64,000 nt of DNA from the NCBI GenBank assembly GCA_943737045.1, contig CALSFV010000006.1, positions 1,550,001 to 1,614,000 on the forward strand. The letters are read 5' to 3'. The notes under the pieces were generated by a model that ran no database searches, was not told where the DNA came from, and saw nothing but the letters and a program-made list of their open reading frames with translations. The first letter of the stretch is position 1; every line of letters starts with the position of its first letter. Made by a program: the position numbers and the translations under genes. Shown here in pieces: positions 35,506 to 49,310 of this stretch. The stretch comes from Parapristionchus giblindavisi. Lineage: Eukaryota; Nematoda; Chromadorea; Rhabditida; Diplogasteridae.

Positions 35506-38500
35506 CAAATAGAGTATCATAATACGATACAGTACTGAGAGAAGATCAAAGATTAAAATCACAACAACACGTAAACATCTTTATTCGATATCGGTCAATC
35601 AATAATTCACTGCATTATCTTGTGGAGTTTACATCGCTGTAGACCACTCAATATGAGGAGTGAAGGCCTCATGCTTCTCGAAAGACTCGGTCTGAAACAA
35701 TTGATATATAATTAAATCCATTATGTTCGTCTTCATCACAAATACAGTATCATAATACGATACAGTACTGAGAGAAGATTTAAGATTAAAATCACAACAA
35801 CACAAAAACATCTTTATTCGGTATCGGTCAATCAATAATTCACTGTATTACCTTGTGGAGTTTACATCGCTGTAGGCCAATCAATATGAGGAGCGAAGGC
35901 CTCATACTTCTCGAAAGACTCGGTCTGAAACAATAGATATATAATTAAATCCATTATGTTCGTCTTCATCACAAATACAGTATCATAATACGATACATTA
36001 CTGAGAGAAGATTTAAGATTAAAATCACAACAACACGTTAACATCTTTATTCGATATCGGTCAATCAATAATTCACTGTATTACATTGTGGAGTTTACAT
36101 CGCTGTAGATCAATAAATATGATGCGTGAAGGCCTCATACTTCTCGAAAGACTCGGTCTGAAACTATAGATATATAATTAAATCCATTATGTTCGTCTTC
36201 ATCACAAATACAGTATCATAATACGATACAGTACTGAGAGAAGATTTAAGATTAAAATCACAACAACACAAAAACATCTTTATTCGATATCGGTCAATCA
36301 ATAATTCACTGTATTACATTGTGGAGTTTACATCGCTGTAGATCAATAAATATGATGCGTGAAGGCCTCATACTTCTCGAAAGACTCGGTCTGAAACTAT
36401 AGATATATAATTAAATCCATTATGTTCGTCTTCATCACAAATACAGTATAATAATACGATACAGTACTGAGAGAAGATTTAAGATTAAAATCACAACAAC
36501 ACAAAAACATCTTTATTCGGTATCGGTCAATCAATAATTCACTGTATTACTTTGTGGAGTTTACATCGCTGTAGACCAATCAATATGAGAAGCGAAGGCC
36601 TCATACTACTCGAAAGACTCGGTCTGAAACCATAGATATATAATTAAATCCATTATTTTCGTCTTCATCACAAATACAGTATCATAATACGATACAGTTC
36701 TGAGACAAGATTTAAGATTAAAATCACAACAACACGTAAACATCTTTATTCGATATCGGTCAATCAATAATTCACTGCATTACCTTGTGGAGTTTACACC
36801 GCTGTAGACCAATCAATATGAGGAGTGAAGGCCTCATGCTTCTCGAAAGACTCGGTCTGAAACAATAGATATATAATTAAATCCATTATATTCGTCTTCA
36901 TCACAAATAGAGTATCATTATACGATACAGTACTGAGAGAAGATCAAAGATCACAACAACACATAAACATCTTTATTCGGTATCGGTCAATCAATAATTC
37001 ACTGTATTACATTGTGGAGTTTACATCGCTGTAGACCAATCAATATGAGGAGCGAAGGCCTCATACTTCTCGAAAGACTCGGTCTGAAACAATAGATATA
37101 TAATTAAATCCATTATTTTCGTCTTCATCACAAATACAGTATCATAATACGATACAGTACTGAGAGAAGATCAAAGATTAAAATCACAACAACACGTAAA
37201 CATCTTTATTCGGTATCGGTCAATCAATAATTCACTGCATTACCTTGTGGAGTTTACATCGCTGTAGATCAATAAATATGATGCGTGAAGGCCTCATACT
37301 TCTTCAAAGACTCGGTCTGAAACAATAGATATATAATTAAATCCATTATTTTCGTCTTCATCACAAAACAGTATCATAATACGATACAGTACTGAGAGAA
37401 GATCAAAGATTAAAATCACAACAACACATAAACATCTTTATTCGGTATCGGTCAATCAATAATTCACTGTATTACCTTGTGGAGTTTACATCGCTGTAGG
37501 CCAATCAATATGAGGAGCGAAGGCCTCATACTTCTCGAAAGACTCGGTCTGAAACAATAGATATATAATTAAATCCATTATTTTCGTCTTCATCACAAAT
37601 ACAGTATCATAATACGATACAGTACTGAGAGAAGATCAAAGATTAAAATCACAACAGCACGTAAACATCTTTATTCGATATCGGTCAATCAATAATTCAC
37701 TGCATTACCTTGTGGAGTTTACATCGCTGTAGATCAATAAATATGATGCGTGAAGGCCTCATACTTCTCGAAAGACTCGGTCTGAAACAATAGATATATA
37801 ATTAAATCCGTTATTTTCGTCTTCATCACAAATACAGTATAATAATACGATACAGTACTGAGAGAAGATTTAAGATTAAAATCACAACAACACAAAAACA
37901 TCTTTATTCGGTATCGGTCAATCAATAATTCACTGTATTACCTTGTGGAGTTTACATCGCTGTAGACCAATCAATATGAGGAGTGAAGGCCTCATGCTTC
38001 TCGAAAGACTCGGTCTGAAACAATTGATATATAATTAAATCCATTATGTTCGTCTTCATCACAAATAGAGTATCATTATACGATACAGTACTGAGAGAAG
38101 ATCAAAGATCACAAAAACACATAAACATCTTTATTCGGTATCGGTCAATCAATAATTCACTGTATTACATTGTGGAGTTTACATCGCTGTAGACCAATCA
38201 ATATGATGCGTGAAGGCCTCATACTTCTTCAAAGACTCGGTCTGAAACAATAGATATATAATTAAATCCATTATTTTCGTCTTCATCACAAAACAGTATC
38301 ATAATACGATACAGTACTGAGAGAAGATCAAAGATTAAAATCACAACAACACGTAAACATCTTTATTCGGTATCGGTCAATCAATAATTCACTGCATTAC
38401 CTTGTGGAGTTTACATCGCTGTAGATCAATAAATATGATGCGTGAAGGCCTCATACTTCTTCAAAGACTCGGTCTGAAACAATAGATATATAATTAAATC

Positions 38501-40969
38501 CATTATTTTCGTCTTCATCACAAAACAGTATCATAATACGATACAGTACTGAGAGAAGATCAAAGATTAAAATCACAACAACACATAAACATCTTTATTC
38601 GGTATCGGTCAATCAATAATTCACTGTATTACCTTGTGGAGTTTACATCGCTGTAGGCCAATCAATATGAGGAGCGAAGGCCTCATACTTCTCGAAAGAC
38701 TCGGTCTGAAACAATAGATATATAATTAAATCCATTATTTTCGTCTTCATCACAAATACAGTATCATAATACGATACAGTACTGAGAGAAGATCAAAGAT
38801 TAAAATCACAACAGCACGTAAACATCTTTATTCGATATCGGTCAATCAATAATTCACTGCATTACCTTGTGGAGTTTACATCGCTGTAGATCAATAAATA
38901 TGATGCGTGAAGGCCTCATACTTCTCGAAAGACTCGGTCTGAAACAATAGATATATAATTAAATCCGTTATTTTCGTCTTCATCACAAATACAGTATAAT
39001 AATACGATACAGTACTGAGAGAAGATTTAAGATTAAAATCACAACAACACAAAAACATCTTTATTCGGTATCGGTCAATCAATAATTCACTGTATTACCT
39101 TGTGGAGTTTACATCGCTGTAGACCAATCAATATGAGGAGTGAAGGCCTCATGCTTCTCGAAAGACTCGGTCTGAAACAATTGATATATAATTAAATCCA
39201 TTATGTTCGTCTTCATCACAAATACAGTATCATAATACGATAAAGTACTGAGAGAAGATTTAAGATTAAAATCACAACAACACAAAAACATCTTTATTCG
39301 GTATCGGTCAATCAATAATTCACTGTATTACCTTGTGGAGTTTACATCGCTGTAGGCCAATCAATATGAGGAGCGAAGGCCTCATACTTCTCGAAAGACT
39401 CGGTCTGAAACAATAGATATATAATTAAATCCATTATTTTCGTCTTCATCACAAATACAGTATCATAATACGATACAGTTCTGAGACAAGATTTAAGATT
39501 AAAATCACAACAACACGTAAACATCTTTATTCGATATCGGTCAATCAATAATTCACTGCATTACCTTGTGGAGTTTACATCGCTGTAGACCAATCAATAT
39601 GAGGAGTGAAGGCCTCATGCTTCTCGAAAGACTCGGTCTGAAACAATAGATATATAATTAAATCCATTATATTCGTCTTCATCACAAATAGAGTATCATT
39701 ATACGATACAGTACTGAGAGAAGATCAAAGATCACAACAACACATAAACATCTTTATTCGGTATCGGTCAATCAATAATTCACTGTATTACATTGTGGAG
39801 TTTACATCGCTGTAGACCAATCAATATGAGGAGCGAAGGCCTCATACTTCTCGAAAGACTCGGTCTGAAACAATAGATATATAATTAAATCCATTATTTT
39901 CGTCTTCATCACAAATACAGTATCATAATACGATACAGTACTGAGAGAAGATCAAAGATTAAAATCACAACAACACGTAAACATCTTTATTCGGTATCGG
40001 TCAATCAATAATTCACTGCATTACCTTGTGGAGTTTACATCGCTGTAGATCAATAAATATGATGCGTGAAGGCCTCATACTTCTTCAAAGACTCGGTCTG
40101 AAACAATAGATATATAATTAAATCCATTATTTTCGTCTTCATCACAAAACAGTATCATAATACGATACAGTACTGAGAGAAGATCAAAGATTAAAATCAC
40201 AACAACACATAAACATCTTTATTCGGTATCGGTCAATCAATAATTCACTGTATTACCTTGTGGAGTTTACATCGCTGTAGGCCAATCAATATGAGGAGCG
40301 AAGGCCTCATACTTCTCGAAAGACTCGGTCTGAAACAATAGATATATAATTAAATCCATTATTTTCGTCTTCATCACAAATACTGTATCATAATACGATA
40401 CAGTACTGAGAGAAGATCAAAGATTAAAATCACAACAGCACGTAAACATCTTTATTCGATATCGGTCAATCAATAATTCACTGCATTACCTTGTGGAGTT
40501 TACATCGCTGTAGATCAATAAATATGATGCGTGAAGGCCTCATACTTCTCGAAAGACTCGGTCTGAAACAATAGATATATAATTAAATCCATTATTTTCG
40601 TCTTCATCACAAATACAGTATCATAATACGATACAGTACTGAGAGAAGATCAAAGATTAAAATCACAACAACACGTAAACATCTTTATTCGGTATCGGTC
40701 AATCAATAATTCACTGCATTACCTTGTGGAGTTTACATCGCTGTAGATCAATAAATATGATGCGTGAAGGCCTCATACTTCTTCAAAGACTCGGTCTGAA
40801 ACAATAGATATATAATTAAATCCATTATTTTCGTCTTCATCACAAAACAGTATCATAATACGATACAGTACTGAGAGAAGATCAAAGATTAAAATCACAA
40901 CAGCACGTAAACATCTTTATTCGATATCGGTCAATCAATAATTCACTGCATTACCTTGTGGAGTTTACA

Positions 40970-42367
40970 TCGCTGTAGATCAATAAATATGATGCGTGAA
41001 GGCCTCATACTTCTCGAAAGACTCGGTCTGAAACAATAGATATATAATTAAATCCGTTATTTTCGTCTTCATCACAAATACAGTATAATAATACGATACA
41101 GTACTGAGAGAAGATTTAAGATTAAAATCACAACAACACAAAAACATCTTTATTCGGTATCGGTCAATCAATAATTCACTGTATTACCTTGTGGAGTTTA
41201 CATCGCTGTAGACCAATCAATATGAGGAGTGAAGGCCTCATGCTTCTCGAAAGACTCGGTCTGAAACAATTGATATATAATTAAATCCATTATGTTCGTC
41301 TTCATCACAAATACAGTATCATAATACGATAAAGTACTGAGAGAAGATTTAAGATAAAAATCACAACAACACAAAAACATCTTTATTCGGTATCGGTCAA
41401 TCAATAATTCACTGTATTACCTTGTGGAGTTTACATCGCTGTAGGCCAATCAATATGAGGAGCGAAGGCCTCATACTTCTCGAAAGACTCGGTCTGAAAC
41501 AATAGATATATAATTAAATCCATTATTTTCGTCTTCATCACAAATACAGTATCATAATACGATACAGTTCTGAGACAAGATTTAAGATTAAAATCACAAC
41601 AACACGTAAACATCTTTATTCGATATCGGTCAATCAATAATTCACTGCATTACCTTGTGGAGTTTACATCGCTGTAGATCAATAAATATGATGCGTGAAG
41701 GCCTCATACTTCTCGAAAGACTCGGTCTGAAACAATAGATATATAATTAAATCCGTTATTTTCGTCTTCATCACAAATACAGTATAATAATACGATACAG
41801 TACTGAGAGAAGATTTAAGATTAAAATCACAACAACACAAAAACATCTTTATTCGGTATCGGTCAATCAATAATTCACTGTATTACCTTGTGGAGTTTAC
41901 ATCGCTGTAGACCAATCAATATGAGGAGTGAAGGCCTCATGCTTCTCGAAAGACTCGGTCTGAAACAATTGATATATAATTAAATCCATTATGTTCGTCT
42001 TCATCACAAATACAGTATCATAATACGATAAAGTACTGAGAGAAGATTTAAGATAAAAATCACAACAACACAAAAACATCTTTATTCGGTATCGGTCAAT
42101 CAATAATTCACTGTATTACCTTGTGGAGTTTACATCGCTGTAGGCCAATCAATATGAGGAGCGAAGGCCTCATACTTCTCGAAAGACTCGGTCTGAAACA
42201 ATAGATATATAATTAAATCCATTATTTTCGTCTTCATCACAAATACAGTATCATAATACGATACAGTTCTGAGACAAGATTTAAGATTAAAATCACAACA
42301 ACACGTAAACATCTTTATTCGATATCGGTCAATCAATAATTCACTGCATTACCTTGTGGAGTTTACA
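40970..42367. repeat. Higher-order block: two tandem 699-bp trimers
   Basis: Three 233-bp monomers repeat at an offset of 699. Both share the private AGATAAAAATCAC (in place of AGATTAAAATCAC) near 41352 and 42051, next to GATAAAGTACT. This indicates a very recent duplication. Confidence 0.8.
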
Positions 42368-44055
42368 TCGCTGTAGACCAATCAATATGAGGAGTGAAGG
42401 CCTCATGCTTCTCGAAAGACTCGGTCTGAAACAATAGATATATAATTAAATCCATTATATTCGTCTTCATCACAAATAGAGTATCATTATACGATACAGT
42501 ACTGAGAGAAGATCAAAGATCACAACAACACATAAACATCTTTATTCGGTATCGGTCAATCAATAATTCACTGTATTACATTGTGGAGTTTACATCGCTG
42601 TAGACCAATCAATATGAGGAGCGAAGGCCTCATACTTCTCGAAAGACTCGGTCTGAAACAATAGATATATAATTAAATCCATTATTTTCGTCTTCATCAC
42701 AAATACAGTATCATAATACGATACAGTACTGAGAGAAGATCAAAGATTAAAATCACAACAACACGTAAACATCTTTATTCGGTATCGGTCAATCAATAAT
42801 TCACTGCATTACCTTGTGGAGTTTACATCGCTGTAGATCAATAAATATGATGCGTGAAGGCCTCATACTTCTTCAAAGACTCGGTCTGAAACAATAGATA
42901 TATAATTAAATCCATTATTTTCGTCTTCATCACAAAACAGTATCATAATACGATACAGTACTGAGAGAAGATCAAAGATTAAAATCACAACAACACATAA
43001 ACATCTTTATTCGGTATCGGTCAATCAATAATTCACTGTATTACCTTGTGGAGTTTACATCGCTGTAGGCCAATCAATATGAGGAGCGAAGGCCTCATAC
43101 TTCTCGAAAGACTCGGTCTGAAACAATAGATATATAATTAAATCCATTATTTTCGTCTTCATCACAAATACAGTATCATAATACGATACAGTACTGAGAG
43201 AAGATCAAAGATTAAAATCACAACAGCACGTAAACATCTTTATTCGATATCGGTCAATCAATAATTCACTGCATTACCTTGTGGAGTTTACATCGCTGTA
43301 GATCAATAAATATGATGCGTGAAGGCCTCATACTTCTCGAAAGACTCGGTCTGAAACAATAGATATATAATTAAATCCGTTATTTTCGTCTTCATCACAA
43401 ATACAGTATAATAATACGATACAGTACTGAGAGAAGATTTAAGATTAAAATCACAACAACACAAAAACATCTTTATTCGGTATCGGTCAATCAATAATTC
43501 ACTGTATTACCTTGTGGAGTTTACATCGCTGTAGACCAATCAATATGAGGAGTGAAGGCCTCATGCTTCTCGAAAGACTCGGTCTGAAACAATTGATATA
43601 TAATTAAATCCATTATGTTCGTCTTCATCACAAATACAGTATCATAATACGATAAAGTACTGAGAGAAGATTTAAGATTAAAATCACAACAACACAAAAA
43701 CATCTTTATTCGGTATCGGTCAATCAATAATTCACTGTATTACATTGTGGAGTTTACATCGCTGTAGATCAATAAATATGATGCGTGAAGGCCTCATACT
43801 TCTCGAAAGACTCGGTCTGAAACTATAGATATATAATTAAATCCATTATGTTCGTCTTCATCACAAATACAGTATCATAATACGATAAAGTACTGAGAGA
43901 AGATTTAAGATTAAAATCACAACAACACGTTAACATCTTTATTCGATATCGGTCAATCAATAATTCACTGTATTACATTGTGGAGTTTACATCGCTGTAG
44001 ATCAATAAATATGATGCGTGAAGGCCTCATACTTCTCGAAAGACTCGGTCTGAAA

Positions 44056-44262
44056 CTATAGATATATAATTAAATCCATTATGTTCGTCTTCATCACAAA
44101 TACAGTATAATAATACGATACAGTACTGAGAGAAGATTTAAGATTAAAATCACAACAACACAAAAACATCTTTATTCGATATCGGTCAATCAATAATTCA
44201 CTGTATACATTGTGGAGTTTACATCGCTGTAGATCAATAAATATGATGCGTGAAGGCCTCAT
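44056..44262 (-). other. 68-codon ATG open frame created by a one-base deletion
   Basis: Copies with CTGTATACATTG (one T fewer than CTGTATTACATTG) join two frames, giving an ATG-started open frame that begins MRPSRIIFIDLQRCKLHN. The same frame occurs at 44288-44494, 55641-55847 and 57503-57709, all spread by duplication of one deletion-bearing monomer. It resembles no protein I recognise and is most simply a by-product of the deletion. Confidence 0.2.
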
Positions 44263-47200
44263 ACTTCTCGAAAGACTCGGTCTGAAACTATAGATATATA
44301 ATTAAATCCATTATGTTCGTCTTCATCACAAATACAGTATCATAATACGATACAGTACTGAGAGAAGATTTAAGATTAAAATCACAACAACACAAAAACA
44401 TCTTTATTCGATATCGGTCAATCAATAATTCACTGTATACATTGTGGAGTTTACATCGCTGTAGATCAATAAATATGATGCGTGAAGGCCTCATACTTCT
44501 CGAAAGACTCGGTCTGAAACTATAGATATATAATTAAATCCATTATGTTCGTCTTCATCACAAATACAGTATAATAATACGATACAGTTCTGAGAGAAGA
44601 TTTAAGATTAAAATCACAACAACACAAAAACATCTTTATTCGGTATCGGTCAATCAATAATTCACTGTATTACTTTGTGGAGTTTACATCGCTGTAGACC
44701 AATCAATATGAGAAGCGAAGGCCTCATACTACTCGAAAGACTCGGTCTGAAACCATAGATATATAATTAAATCCATTATTTTCGTCTTCATCACAAATAC
44801 AGTATCATAATACGATACAGTACTGAGACAAGATTTAAGATTAAAATCACAACAACACGTAAACATCTTTATTCGATATCGGTCAATCAATAATTCACTG
44901 CATTACCTTGTGGAGTTTACATCGCTGTAGACCAATCAATATGAGGAGTGAAGGCCTCATGCTTCTCGAAAGACTCGGTCTGAAACAATAGATATATAAT
45001 TAAATCCATTATATTCGTCTTCATCACAAATAGAGTATCATTATACGATACAGTACTGAGAGAAGATCAAAGATCACAACAACACATAAACATCTTTATT
45101 CGGTATCGGTCAATCAATAATTCACTGTATTACATTGTGGAGTTTACATCGCTGTAGACCAATCAATATGAGGAGCGAAGGCCTCATACTTCTCGAAAGA
45201 CTCGGTCTGAAACAATAGATATATAATTAATTCCATTATTTTCGTCTTCATCACAAATACAGTATCATAATACGATACAGTACTGAGAGAAGATCAAAGA
45301 TTAAAATCACAACAACACGTAAACATCTTTATTCGGTATCGGTCAATCAATAATTCACTGCATTACCTTGTGGAGTTTACATCGCTGTAGACCAATCAAT
45401 ATGAGGAGCGAAGGCCTCATACTTCTCGAAAGACTCGGTCTGAAACAATAGATATATAATTAAATCCATTATTTTCGTCTTCATCACAAATACAGTATCA
45501 TAATACGATACAGTACTGAGAGAAGATCAAAGATTAAAATCACAACAACACGTAAACATCTTTATTCGGTATCGGTCAATCAATAATTCACTGCATTACC
45601 TTGTGGAGTTTACATCGCTGTAGATCAATAAATATGATGCGTGAAGGCCTCATACTTCTTCAAAGACTCGGTCTGAAACAATAGATATATAATTAAATCC
45701 ATTATTTTCGTCTTCATCACAAAACAGTATCATAATACGATACAGTACTGAGAGAAGATCAAAGATTAAAATCACAACAACACATAAACATCTTTATTCG
45801 GTATCGGTCAATCAATAATTCACTGTATTACCTTGTGGAGTTTACATCGCTGTAGGCCAATCAATATGAGGAGCGAAGGCCTCATACTTCTCGAAAGACT
45901 CGGTCTGAAACAATAGATATATAATTAAATCCATTATTTTCGTCTTCATCACAAATACAGTATCATAATACGATACAGTACTGAGAGAAGATCAAAGATT
46001 AAAATCACAACAGCACGTAAACATCTTTATTCGATATCGGTCAATCAATAATTCACTGCATTACCTTGTGGAGTTTACATCGCTGTAGATCAATAAATAT
46101 GATGCGTGAAGGCCTCATACTTCTCGAAAGACTCGGTCTGAAACAATAGATATATAATTAAATCCATTATTTTCGTCTTCATCACAAATACAGTATCATA
46201 ATACGATACAGTTCTGAGACAAGATTTAAGATTAAAATCACAACAACACGTAAACATCTTTATTCGATATCGGTCAATCAATAATTCACTGCATTACCTT
46301 GTGGAGTTTACATCGCTGTAGACCAATCAATATGAGGAGTGAAGGCCTCATGCTTCTCGAAAGACTCGGTCTGAAACAATAGATATATAATTAAATCCAT
46401 TATATTCGTCTTCATCACAAATAGAGTATCATTATACGATACAGTACTGAGAGAAGATCAAAGATTAAAATCACAACAACACGTAAACATCTTTATTCGG
46501 TATCGGTCAATCAATAATTCACTGCATTACCTTGTGGAGTTTACATCGCTGTAGATCAATAAATATGATGCGTGAAGGCCTCATACTTCTTCAAAGACTC
46601 GGTCTGAAACAATAGATATATAATTAAATCCATTATTTTCGTCTTCATCACAAAACAGTATCATAATACGATACAGTACTGAGAGAAGATCAAAGATTAA
46701 AATCACAACAACACATAAACATCTTTATTCGGTATCGGTCAATCAATAATTCACTGTATTACCTTGTGGAGTTTACATCGCTGTAGGCCAATCAATATGA
46801 GGAGCGAAGGCCTCATACTTCTCGAAAGACTCGGTCTGAAACAATAGATATATAATTAAATCCATTATTTTCGTCTTCATCACAAATACAGTATCATAAT
46901 ACGATACAGTACTGAGAGAAGATCAAAGATTAAAATCACAACAGCACGTAAACATCTTTATTCGATATCGGTCAATCAATAATTCACTGCATTACCTTGT
47001 GGAGTTTACATCGCTGTAGATCAATAAATATGATGCGTGAAGGCCTCATACTTCTCGAAAGACTCGGTCTGAAACAATAGATATATAATTAAATCCGTTA
47101 TTTTCGTCTTCATCACAAATACAGTATAATAATACGATACAGTACTGAGAGAAGATTTAAGATTAAAATCACAACAACACAAAAACATCTTTATTCGGTA

Positions 47201-47915
47201 TCGGTCAATCAATAATTCACTGTATTACCTTGTGGAGTTTACATCGCTGTAGACCAATCAATATGAGGAGTGAAGGAATCATGCTTCTCGAAAGACTCGG
47301 TCTGAAACAATTGATATATAATTAAATCCATTATGTTCGTCTTCATCACAAATACAGTATCATAATACGATAAAGTACTGAGAGAAGATTTAAGATTAAA
47401 ATCACAACAACACAAAAACATCTTTATTCGGTATCGGTCAATCAATAATTCACTGTATTACCTTGTGGAGTTTACATCGCTGTAGGCCAATCAATATGAG
47501 GAGCGAAGGCCTCATACTTCTCGAAAGACTCGGTCTGAAACAATAGATATATAATTAAATCCATTATTTTCGTCTTCATCACAAATACAGTATCATAATA
47601 CGATACAGTTCTGAGACAAGATTTAAGATTAAAATCACAACAACACGTAAACATCTTTATTCGATATCGGTCAATCAATAATTCACTGCATTACCTTGTG
47701 GAGTTTACATCGCTGTAGACCAATCAATATGAGGAGTGAAGGCCTCATGCTTCTCGAAAGACTCGGTCTGAAACAATAGATATATAATTAAATCCATTAT
47801 ATTCGTCTTCATCACAAATAGAGTATCATTATACGATACAGTACTGAGAGAAGATCAAAGATCACAACAACACATAAACATCTTTATTCGGTATCGGTCA
47901 ATCAATAATTCACTG

Positions 47916-49310
47916 TATTACATTGTGGAGTTTACATCGCTGTAGACCAATCAATCTGAGGAGCGAAGGCCTCATACTTCTCGAAAGACTCGGTCTGAAA
48001 CAATAGATATATAATTAAATCCATTATTTTCGTCTTCATCACAAATACAGTATCATAATACGATACAGTACTGAGAGAAGATCAAAGATTAAAATCACAA
48101 CAACACGTAAACATCTTTATTCGGTATCGGTCAATCAATATTTCACTGCATTACCTTGTGGAGTTTACATCGCTGTAGATCAATAAATATGATGCGTGAA
48201 GGTCTCATACTTCTTCAAAGACTCGGTCTGAAACAATAGATATATAATTAAATCCATTATTTTCGTCTTCATCACAAAACAGTATCATAATACGATACAG
48301 TACTGAGAGAAGATCAAAGATTAAAATCACAACAACACATAAACATCTTTATTCGGTATCGGTCAATCAATAATTCACTGTATTACATTGTGGAGTTTAC
48401 ATCGCTGTAGACCAATCAATATGAGGAGCGAAGGCCTCATACTTCTCGAAAGACTCGGTCTGAAACAATAGATATATAATTAAATCCATTATTTTCGTCT
48501 TCATCACAAATACAGTATCATAATACGATACAGTACTGATAGAAGATCAAAGATTAAAATCACAACAACACGTAAACATCTTTATTCGGTATCGGTCAAT
48601 CAATAATTCACTGCATTACCTTGTGGAGTTTACATCGCTGTAGATCAATAAATATGATGCGTGAAGGCCTCATACTTCTTCAAAGACTCGGTCTGAAACA
48701 ATAGATATATAATTAAATCCATTATTTTCGTCTTCATCACAAAACAGTATCATAATACGATACAGTACTGAGAGAAGATCAAAGATTAAAATCACAACAA
48801 CACATAAACATCTTTATTCGGTATCGGTCAATCAATAATTCACTGTATTACATTGTGGAGTTTACATCGCTGTAGACCAATCAATATGAGGAGCGAAGGC
48901 CTCATACTTCTCGAAAGACTCGGTCTGAAACAATAGATATATAATTAAATCCATTATTTTCGTCTTCATCACAAATACAGTATCATAATACGATACAGTA
49001 CTGAGAGAAGATCAAAGATTAAAATCACAACAACACGTAAACATCTTTATTCGGTATCGGTCAATCAATAATTCACTGCATTACCTTGTGGAGTTTACAT
49101 CGCTGTAGATCAATAAATATGATGCGTGAAGGCCTCATACTTCTTCAAAGACTCGGTCTGAAACAATAGATATATAATTAAATCCATTATTTTCGTCTTC
49201 ATCACAAAACAGTATCATAATACGATACAGTACTGAGAGAAGATCAAAGATTAAAATCACAACAACACATAAACATCTTTATTCGGTATCGGTCAATCAA
49301 TAATTCACTG
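47916..49310. repeat. Higher-order block: three tandem 465-bp dimers
   Basis: The pair (class A with TATTACATTG, then class B with CTTCTTCAAAG and the one-base-shorter CACAAAACAG) repeats three times, with starts near 47916, 48381 and 48846 (233+232 bp). This is the shortest higher-order unit seen. Confidence 0.8.
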
